A DNA stretch of 64,000 bases from assembly GCA_963575745.1 (NCBI GenBank), contig CAUYUJ010002701.1:1-64000 (forward strand). The letters run 5' to 3'. The notes under the pieces are model-generated. The model had not been told where the DNA came from. It saw only the letters and a program-made list of their open reading frames with translations, and did not search any database. Positions 56,157-64,000 of this stretch are shown here, piece by piece. Source of the stretch: Prorocentrum cordatum (taxonomy: Eukaryota; Sar; Dinophyceae; Prorocentrales; Prorocentraceae). The translations under genes and the position numbers were made by a program. Every line of letters begins with the position of its first letter. Positions within the stretch are counted from its first letter, which is position 1.

Positions 56157-56274
56157 GAGATCATGACACCACCCACGGGACACGACGGGAGAGCGACATG
56201 ACGACTGTGATGTCTGTGTTGATATCACAATCGACGCGCCGCTGGCGCTGCCGGCGCCGCTGGCGCAGCCGGCG

Positions 56275-56448
56275 CAGCCGGCGCAACCAGCGCGACCGGC
56301 GCGACCGGCGCGACCGGCGCAACCGGCGCAACCGGCGCGACCGGCGCAGCTGGCGCAGCCGGCGCGACCGGCGCGACCGGCGCGCCCGGCGCGACCGGCG
56401 CGACCGGCGCAACCGGCGCAACCGGCGCGACCGGCGCAGCTGGCGCAG

Positions 56449-56497
<49 letters not shown>

Positions 56498-56501
56498 CGC
56501 A

Positions 56502-56533
<32 letters not shown>

Positions 56534-56535
56534 CT
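56275..56535 (+). repeat. GCGACCGGC nonamer array, right
   Basis: Same unit and orientation as 49675-49985, preceded by CGCTGGCGCAGCCGGC variants, and read on minus as Val-Ala-Pro repeats. Confidence 0.9.
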
Positions 56536-56558
56536 CCGGTTCCAGATCAGCCTCTTCT

Positions 56559-56567
56559 CCCCAGTTC
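56559..56567. repeat. Right copy of 9-bp target-site duplication
   Basis: CCCCAGTTC follows the insertion and continues into ACCCCCTTCGCC as in copy A. Confidence 0.8.
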
Positions 56568-57782
56568 ACCCCCTTCGCCAGGCCGAGCTTTTTGTAATAG
56601 CGCCTGGTCGCCCTCTGCTGGCGGTTGTTGATCTTGTGCCGCACGAACACTCTGGCCCCGTCCTCGTGAAAAAATGGCTGAGTCGTTCCTGGCCACGGGA
56701 GGACGTAGTCAGCATTGAACTGCAGAGGGTGGCTCTGGCGCTTTCAGCCGACCGATGTCACGGTGGCGGCCATCTGAACATGTTTCGCTACCTGGAATTT
56801 TGGGATGCGTTTCAGTCCGAGTATCTTGATCCAAGCCCGCAGCGCGTGAACCATCACACTTGGAATGAGAAGTCGGCTTAGCCCAAGAGGGCTCCAGAGA
56901 ACTGGAATGTGAAACGCCTGAATCTGAATATCTCAGGCACGACGTGGGTGGATCAAGAAACCTGGAATGCGGGAAACGCCTCAGTCCAGTACCGTGTCCT
57001 GGAATGTGAACTCAGTCCGAGCATCTTGACACATGCCCGCACTGGGTGGATCAAGATTCCTCGAATGTGAACAAGCCTCAGTCCGAGTATCTTGATCCAA
57101 GCCTCCAAGCCCGCATACTGAGAAGGCGAAACGGCTTCAAATGTTCAGACGGCCATAACCATGATATCGGCAGCGGTTGGGTTGGGCATTTGGGGGCCTC
57201 CTCTGGGCTGGGTGGCTTTCGATGGCCTCTGCTGCGTTTCAGGGCCAGGGTCATCTGCGAAATAGCTTGGCGCCTCCCAGGGGTCTCAGGGCCAGCTCAG
57301 AACCGCGAAAACAACATTCAGATGACCGCGTCCGTTTGAACGCGCGCTGGCCCTTCATGGGTCCGTCTCGGACCCGTTCCAGAGCCAACTGAAATTGATT
57401 GGAGCCTCTTGGGGTCCTCGTCAGGGCCTCGCAACCGACACCTCATGTGCTGTCTGGCATCATCCAGAGCAGCCGCGCGGGGCCGCCTCTCCTCGCTCCC
57501 GGCCCCTTTGCTTGGCTCGCACCAGAGCCCGCCCCTGGGCCGCCCAATGGCGGCGCCTGCGCGCGCAGCACGGCGCCCTCCTTGCCCGGGTGGCGGTTCT
57601 CGTAGCTGGAGAAGCCGCCGTCGAAGGCGCCGGGCGACCCCAGCTGGTCAGTGGCCCCAGCCTATCGGGAGAGGAGGGGGGGGCCAACCTGGTAGTGGGC
57701 AGAAGCTTTACTTGCGCAGAAGGCCAACACAGGCCATTTAAGCAAGAAAGGAATGCAAATTCCTAATGTCGGCCCGCAAACA

Positions 57783-58499
57783 CCAACCATATGCAGCTGT
57801 GAGTACCGCGTTGTGGTACCGCTCTCGGTGGAACCCTCTATGGGGCCACGATCCTCGTAAAGGGTGTGCCGAAATGGGCGGGGGGGCGCATGCAAAACCT
57901 GCTGCTGGGGCCTTTGGTGGAGGTGGAGCTCCCTATGGAGCCACGATCCTCGTGAAGAGTGTGCCCAAATGAGTGGGGAGACGCATGCAATCCCTGCCGC
58001 TGGGGCCTTCGTTGGAGCTCTGAGCTCCCTATGGGGCCACGATCCTCGTGGGGGGTGTGCCACAATGGGCGGGGGGACCAATGCAAACCCTGCCGCCGGG
58101 GCTTTCGGTGGAGCTACGTATGGGGCCACAATCCTCGGGAGGGGTGTGCCGACATGGGTGGGGGGGCACATGCAAACCTTGCCGCTGGGGCCTTCGGTGG
58201 AGCTCCCCGTGGGGCCACGATCCTCGCGAGGGGTGTGCCGACATGGGCGGGGGGACGCATGCAATCCCTGCCGCTGGGGCCTTCGGTGGAGCTCCCTATG
58301 GGGCCACGATCCTCGTGAGGCTCGTGAGGGGTGCGCCGACATGGTGGAAATGCGGCGAGCAGAAGCAGGAGTGGGAGAAGGGAAGAGGGGGAGGAGAGGA
58401 GGGAGGGGGCAGCGGGGGGAGGAGGAGGTGAAGCGCGTTTTTTTTTTGTTTTTTTCAAAAAAAAAAACGAAGACCCAACGCCACAGCATGGTCAAGGTT
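57783..58499 (+). repeat. About 90-bp tandem repeat, copy B
   Basis: Counterpart of 15715-16430. Several bases differ among units, and the poly-T/poly-A element (58438-58467) differs in length. Confidence 0.85.
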
Positions 58500-58644
58500 G
58501 GGAAACTCTCTTGCCACCTGAAACCTTTTGAGGCCAACCACCTGGTAGTGGGCAAGAGCTGGACCAAGGGATCACGGCAGGAAGTAAAGGGTGCGATGTG
58601 GAATGTCTGCGCCTTGACGTTCGAGCTCGCGCGGAGCCCCCAAG

Positions 58645-58702
58645 AGGCGGGTCAGCAACCGATCAAACGTTCGCTAGCGGACGTTTGAAGACTGACCCGC
58701 CT
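58645..58702. repeat. 58-bp palindrome, copy B
   Basis: Identical to 16576-16633 and in the same position relative to the methyltransferase stop. Confidence 0.75.
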
Positions 58703-58722
58703 CGAGGAAGGACAGCACTTGC

Positions 58723-61569
58723 TCAAACGTCGGGCGTGTCACTTCGACATTGGAAGTCCAAAAGCGTGGCCTCCTCCACCTCAGCACCTCCACCTCCACC
58801 CCCGTCTCCCGCAGCCTTGAGGCTGGCGGTCAGCGCGGCGATCGGGCCCGACGACGTCGAGGCCGCCGCAGCTGCGTCGCGGCCGAGACCTGGCGGGCGG
58901 GGGACTCCAGCAACGAGCAGGGGCCGAGAAGGGCAGCACGCATCAGCGGCGAAGGGGGACGAGGATGACGAGGATCAGGAGACGGACGAGAGGAAGGGAT
59001 AGATGTCGGGAAGGAGGAGGAGGAGGAAGAAGAGGGAGAAAAGGAGAAGGAGAGGAGAGGAGGAGGAGCGATGACAGATGGAAGAGGAGACGGAGGAGAA
59101 GTAAGGAGAGATGAGAGATAGAGGAGGAGCTTGCAGGAAAAAGGAGGGGAGGAGAGGAGGGTAGGAGTAGGGATGCACAGCCGGCGCAGCCGACTGATGG
59201 AAACGCGTTGAAGGAGGGCTGGATAGAGGTGCACTTTCCTTGTCAGTTGCCCAGGCGGGGGGCCAGCCGACTTGTCTGACTTGTCTAGACTCGGACGCGC
59301 GATCCGAAAGCCGAGCGCAGGGCAGCCAGCAGACCTGTACTGCCCGCCAGCCAGCTCCAAGCGAAGCACTATCCTCCTATCCTCCCTATCGCCGCCCTCC
59401 TCCGCTCTCCTTCTCCCACCCGCCGCCCTCCTCCGATTCGTATCGGCATTTCTCCATCCACTCACCTCCTCACTGGCGGGCCTCGTCCACGTTTGGGACC
59501 GAGGGCTCACTCACAAGGACCTCTGGCGCTTGATCGCCCGAGCGCGCTTCCTGGCGACTTCGGCAGCTGCCTCGGCCTCCTCTGAAACCAAAGCAGGGGT
59601 CAGTGCAGAGTCGATGCGCGGGCAAGGGGCAGCCGGGAATGCGATGTCACCAGACTGCTCAGGCACGTGCACTACCAGCAACCATCGATAACGATACACA
59701 ATGGCGAACACAACTGACCCGATAGAATTAACGTGCATTGCATTGCCTAGCTCGCAGAGCATAGAGTTCCGCGTGCGATAAGGAAAAGAGTTGGTAGAAA
59801 CCCTGGTGAATTGGCAGTCGGCACCGTGATACATCCTAACAGCTTCTGGGGTCACTGGGAAGCCCATCGACAAAAACGTCTCGAGTGGCGTCAACCACCT
59901 CTCGAGCTCAGCCATCCACGTGATCCCCATCCCCCTGCGCAGGGTATGTAAGGGGCCCGTGACTGAGCTGTTCACTTGCTTCTTGATGGTTTGCCCCAGA
60001 TCCCAATTGCGGCCAGGCAGCTGCTTCGAGAACTGTTCGAGCCGCTCGCGTTCGGTCAAAGTCAAAGCGTACTTCCACGAGCCGTGCGGGTCGTTGAACT
60101 TGTCGCCTGCTCGGTGCCTCGCTTTCACGTCTGTTCTCGAAACCGCCCATTCGTACTCTTCTGCCAATTCCTCCTCTGAGCTCACGCAGTACGACGAAGG
60201 TGAGTACCCGCAGCCTCGAGCGATGCAGCGGTCGATGAACTCTTGCATGGACATGTGGGGTCCCCGGGGAGGCGGCACATTCAAGCCCTCGAGGGGGCCC
60301 ACCACGAACTGGCGAGGCCGGCGCGTGCTCCAGCCTTGGTCGCAGGCGTTGAGAGCCACGCGTTCGAGGGAGTAGTGTCCCCCGAGAGCCCGCCGGTACT
60401 CGTCATCGCCTTGCTGCGGAACGCACTCGAAGATCACCGTGGGTTCCTCGGGTCGGCGGTTGAAAGACGTGGCCCTGAGGGATGGTCTAAGAACGAAGGG
60501 CCTTTAATCATGTAAATCTATCCTGAGGCCTAACCCTGGGGCCCCATCCCTCAGGGCCCACATCTTTGAACAGCCGACCGAAATTACCAGAGGGAGGAGC
60601 ACTAGGGGCAAGGGGGAGAACGGGGAGTCTAAGGTCACGGGGCCCAGGGGCAGGAGAGGGGGAGGGGGCTCGCCCAAAGAGCAGGTTCAGTCGCAATGGT
60701 ATTTGGCGCCCTTTTTGAGTCAGCCAGTCCAAGAGATCGAGTCGCTGCCGCAATCCTATCCATAGTACATTGTAGCCTTCTCCTTCTCGAGAGCCGTGGC
60801 TGCCGAAAGTGGAGTCATGCACGCATGGAAACCCACTGCAATGGACATGGGTGCGAGATGAACTGCAGTACCCCCCGCATTTCAAACACCAGAGCCTCTT
60901 GGTCCGAGTTGGGTTTGATAGAATCAATCGTCTCCTGGCGTCGACATCTGTCAGCGGGAGCTTTGCCGGCTGGTCTCGCACACGGGGTGTTAGTACTTCA
61001 TACCAGTCTTGAAAAGCATGACGTGGGGCATGAGGTCCACTGTGGAGCATTTCTTCCATGGCCTTCCCGTCTTTCTCGATAACCCAATCGGACGCGACCG
61101 AGTATCCCAAAATGGTCCCAACAACCCTCGCACTCAAGTCGAAAGTCATAATCCCTGAGCAGCCCGACGATACCGTGAGGAGGCGGTGCATGCGGTGCCC
61201 GTCGGTGCAATCAGCCATGTGCCCGCACAGAGCATCAGCTTCATCTTTGCCGTGGGTCGCCCACATCAGAGATGACTGAACCGATGCGCATGTGATGGGC
61301 ATCTGGGGCCCCTCAGCTGGGGCCCGAGAAGGGCTGGCAGCCTCAATCTGACCGCAACGCCCGTTCAGCAAGCGACTGCAGTTCGACCCGAAACGGCAAC
61401 GGACGGTGGGATCTGATGGGTTCGTACGGAATAATATCCCATGATCACGGCGGGTACCACACGACGAAAGAGACAGGGGGGAGGAGTCCGTAGCCCTTGG
61501 CTCAAGCCATTGCGATTGACTCCTTCTCGGGGCCTTTCTTGGGGCCCTCCTGGAGTTGTTTGTTCTCAC
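58723..61569 (-). CDS. C5-cytosine DNA methyltransferase-like protein, copy B
   Basis: Counterpart of the gene at 16654-19500 at a constant offset of 42069. The two long frames (60437-59511 and 61569-60508) translate identically to copy A, including the PC dipeptide of motif IV, FECVP, RRPRQFVVG and ELGNAM. The stop is at 58723-58725. No lesion separates the copies, so either could be expressed. The only base change noted in this stretch is at 59368, outside the proposed coding exons. Confidence 0.65.
61487..61506 (+). other. Relict spliced leader, copy B
   Basis: Identical to 19418-19437, so the relic predates the segmental duplication. Confidence 0.75.
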
Positions 61570-61653
61570 TCACCCTTGCCTGGCCGAGCCGTTCTCTCTT
61601 CAATGGGCTCTCATCCGCCAACATTGGGACCTCCTGGAGTTTACTTGGGATCT

Positions 61654-61949
61654 CCAAGAAGGCACCAAGAGGGCTCCAAGAGGGCCCCGAGAGGGGCCCC
61701 CCTGCTGTCAAGGACGGGGGCCGCCATCGTGACAGTAGGGGCGCCATCTTGGTGCCTTTCTTGGTGCCCTCCTGGGGCCTTCTTGTGACCCATCAGGAAG
61801 CCTCCCAGGGCTCCGAGAAGGCCCCAAGAGAGCTCCAAGAGGGCCCCGGGAGGAGCCCCCCTGCTGTCACGGACGAGAGTCGCCATCTTGACAGCAGGGT
61901 GGCCCTCTAGAGGCCTTTCTTGGAGCCCTCCTGACAAGTATGACTTGTC
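61654..61949. repeat. Two tandem foldback units, copy B
   Basis: Identical arrangement to 19585-19880. Confidence 0.65.
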
Positions 61950-62263
61950 ACTTCTCGGTCCGCCGAATGATTGTGCCGGCTGGTGTTGTGGAGTTGATTT
62001 CCAGGAGTTGCCTTGCCTTGCTTTGCCTATGTTCATGCTCTCCTCATTCCTCCACTCTCCGTCTCTCCGTCCACCCTGATCCCTCACCCTGATCTCCCCA
62101 GAAATGCCCGACAACATTCGACACCTTATGGCTGGCATACGAAAAGAAAAATGATCCCGCACCCGTCTCTCCCTCTCCCTCCTGCGCGCCATGGGACGAC
62201 GGACAGTGACGGACGCTTAGGCGCCCTGTCAGTGCCGCCTATGACCTTTATAAGCATGTGAGC

Positions 62264-63080
62264 CCTATGGTCCTCGTGAGCCCGGTGGGACCTATGAGCC
62301 CTATGAGCCTCATGAGCCCCAGCCCCATTAGGCGTCTGAGCCATTGGAGCCCTCTGAGCCCTATGAGCCCTATCACCCCTATCAGCCCTATAAGCCATAT
62401 GAGCCCTAGGAGCCCCAGGAGCCCTATGAGGCGTTTGAGCCCTACGAGCTCTGCGGGCCCTGTGAGACCTCTGAGCCCTCTATGCCTTACGAGCCATATG
62501 GGCATTATGAGCCCTATGAGTCCTATGAGCACCCTGGGCCCTATGAGCCGCATGCGCCGCATGAGCCCTATGAGCCTTATGAGCCATCTGAGCCCTATGA
62601 GCCTCATGAGACCTATGAGCCCTATGAGCCCTATGAGTCCTATGTGCCCTATAGGCCTCATGAGCCCTGTGAGCTCTATAAGCCCTATGGGCCCTACGAG
62701 CCCTACGAGCATTCAAAAGCCAATCCAACAGAGACCCCCAAACAAAGAGATTCCATGAGACGTTCTGCCAATGTCAGCCCCGAAGCAAATCAAACAGAGA
62801 CCCCAAAAGCATATACCCTGAGCCCTACTAGCCCTATTATCCATACGAGGCATATGAACCCTGTGAGTCATATGAGCCCTATGAGCCCTACGAGCCCTAC
62901 GAGCCCGATGAGCCATATGAGCCCATATGAGCCCTATGAGCCCTATGAGCCCTACGAGCCCTAGCCCTACGACCCATATGAACCCTATGATCCCTGTGAG
63001 TCCTATGAGCCGTGTGAACCATATCAGTCATATGAGTTCTCGGTGCCTTATGAGCTCTCTGAGCCCTGCGAACCCCATGT
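62264..63080 (+). repeat. GAGCCCTAT nonamer array, copy B
   Basis: Matches 20195-21011 with no unit-number change seen, which fits a very recent duplication because such arrays normally change length quickly. Confidence 0.9.
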
Positions 63081-63515
63081 GACCTACGATCGTAAAGGCG
63101 AAGCGCAGCGAGCCGGTAACATCTTGTATGCTTGTACCTCTTACATATGTACATATACACATATGCATACACATATACATAGGCATATATGTACACACAC
63201 ACATTGTATGCATACATACGTACCCGCACCACCCCGAACCAACAACAAGGCATACATGCAGCTATATCGAGGTTCGTATGTCGGTAAGCAGGTCATGACC
63301 ATTGAATAAACACTGCACCGTTGGGCATATAGGGGTACTCGCGTATAGTTGCTGGCACATCTTGGACTGTATTGGTGTGGTCCTGGGGCGGGTGTGCAAC
63401 TCTCATCTGCTGGTTGGACTCGTCCCCCGCTCGATGCCATCCGCGGGGCGAGCATCCCCAGAGGAGGGCAGCCGTGGGGGACCCCTCCCACTGACAGGGG
63501 AGATCACCCCCACAT

Positions 63516-64000
63516 GATACCACCCGTGGGAAGCAGATCCCCACGGGTGACCTGGTCCGTGGGGGGGACACCCCCACGCGAGGTCAGCCGTGGGGGGATC
63601 CTCCCCACAGGAGGGTAGCCGTGGGGGGGCATCCCCCCACGGATGATATGATCTGTGGGGGGGTGACCCCCACATGAGGCCGCCCGTGGGGGCCACCTCC
63701 CCACGGGCGACCTGGTCCGTGGGGGGAACACCCCCACGCGAGGTCATCTGTGGGGGGATCCTCCCCACAGGAGGGTAGCCGTGGGGGGCATCCCCCCACG
63801 GATGATATGATATGTGGGGGGGTGACCCCCACATGAGGTCGTCTGTGGGGGTCACCTCCCCACGTGCGACCTGGTCCGTGGGGGGAACACCCCCACGCGA
63901 GGTCCTCTGTGGGGGGATCATCCCCACAGGAGGGTAGCCGTGGGGGGCATCCCCCCACGGATTGGTCATGATCTGTGGGGGGGTGACCCCCACATGAGGC
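63516..64000. repeat. 159-bp hairpin satellite, copy B, cut by the window end
   Basis: Same unit as 21447-22480; about three units are visible. The last visible unit has small indels (GGATTGGTCATGATCTG near 63959). Confidence 0.9.

Larger units (their letters stand above)
51865..56220 (+). repeat. Tandem duplication of a block of about 2.25 kb
   Basis: 51865-54110 and 54140-56220 are homologous at offsets of 2252 falling to 2235, very similar in sequence. Each contains GGCACGTCCC repeats, a 60-codon frame (52276-52458 / 54528-54710), duplicated GTCGGCGACTACGAGGCGTA modules and a CACACCGCACC microsatellite. The conserved frames (MCPSPNQVSLKCYNALHFYI..) may be chance. Confidence 0.85.
49652..56558. 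mobile_element. 6,907-bp insertion of nested tandem repeats
   Basis: Absent from copy A at 14499/14500 and bounded by CCCCAGTTC on both sides. Order: GCGACCGGC array (49675-49985), GGGGCC-type repeats, T-rich tract (50192-50512), about 80-bp repeats (50817-51240), GGCACGTCCC repeats (51250-51490), then two copies of a block of about 2.25 kb, ending in a second GCGACCGGC array (56275-56535). No transposase, reverse transcriptase or recombinase was seen. Weak mirror similarity at the ends: CTAGAACCAACCGG versus CTGGAACCGGAGCCGG read on minus. If mobile, it is non-autonomous and of unknown class. Confidence 0.7.
45038..57661 (-). pseudogene. Unrecognised multi-exon gene, copy B, split by insertions
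   Basis: Exon equivalents on minus are 57661-57557, 56719-56568 joined to 49651-49474 across the 6.9-kb insertion, 49064 to about 47150, 47006-46605 and about 46492-45038. The last exon is intact here (508 open codons), without the 28-bp deletion seen in copy A, and exon 2 keeps the in-frame C8 run. Two lesions break it: the insertion after the VNWG codons of exon 2, and a T/G-rich tract of about 346 net bases in the long exon near 47832-48178. The tract is flanked by single-base discrepancies and may be a consensus error. If both were absent the copy would be fully open, so it was probably the better-preserved copy before these events. Function not recognised. Confidence 0.55.
43582..64000. 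repeat. Segmental duplication copy B, with a 6.9-kb insertion
   Basis: Direct-orientation counterpart of 8811 to about 21930. The junction at 43581/43582 is sharp, 71 bp past the SLC44-like stop codon. It continues beyond the window end. Confidence 0.95.

Noticed and set aside
49652-56558. LTR retrotransposon interpretation of the 6.9-kb insertion
   Set aside because: The end repeats are 9-mer arrays without TG..CA termini, and no gag/pol, primer-binding site or integrase reading was found.
1-64000. tRNA, rRNA or snRNA genes
   Set aside because: No cloverleaf with a TTCGA-type loop and matching acceptor stem, and no conserved rRNA core, was noticed by eye; a covariance-model search would be needed to be sure.

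Overview
The window reads as nuclear DNA of a dinoflagellate. The evidence is a damaged copy of the dinoflagellate trans-spliced leader at 19418-19437 (repeated at 61487-61506), protein-coding exons whose best boundaries often use GC rather than GT donors, very high GC content, many long trinucleotide and minisatellite arrays, and coding regions without obvious promoters or poly(A) signals. The genus cannot be fixed from the sequence alone. A 100-N run at 41508-41607 marks a scaffold gap.

Layout. 1-8810: gene-poor DNA with large CCT/GAT/ATC/GAG arrays and two MITE-like inverted-repeat elements (6243-6397, 7971-8145). 8811 to about 21930: segmental-duplication copy A, holding a multi-exon gene of unknown function on the minus strand (10259-15593), a C5-cytosine DNA methyltransferase-like gene on the minus strand (16654 to about 19500), the spliced-leader relic, a GAGCCCTAT nonamer array and a 159-bp hairpin-rich satellite (21447-22480). 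22480-27150: repeats, two more MITE-like elements and a mirrored nonamer array. 27160-32800: a multi-exon minus-strand gene with a weak resemblance to hAT-type transposases. 32800-41500: repeats of several families (a GC-rich foldback family, an introner-like pair, palindromes, tandem repeats) with a few possible exons. 41702-43510: the last four exons of a plus-strand SLC44 (choline transporter-like) membrane protein gene. 43582-64000: copy B of the duplication, in direct orientation 34.77 kb downstream of copy A and running off the window end.

Copies A and B are nearly identical; the long exon-B stretch of the methyltransferase reads identically in both. They differ by discrete events: a 28-bp deletion and a C-run expansion in the unknown gene of copy A, and in copy B a T/G-rich tract (47832-48178) and a 6,907-bp insertion (49652-56558) flanked by a 9-bp direct repeat CCCCAGTTC. 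The insertion lies in a coding exon and is made of nested tandem repeats with GCGACCGGC arrays at both ends.

The genes do not form a pathway or operon. The window shows how this genome is built: segmental duplication, short terminal-inverted-repeat elements (some with splice-like ends), reinsertion of spliced-leader-bearing sequence, and runaway tandem repeats. Exon boundaries below are read by eye; no transcript data or database search was available.
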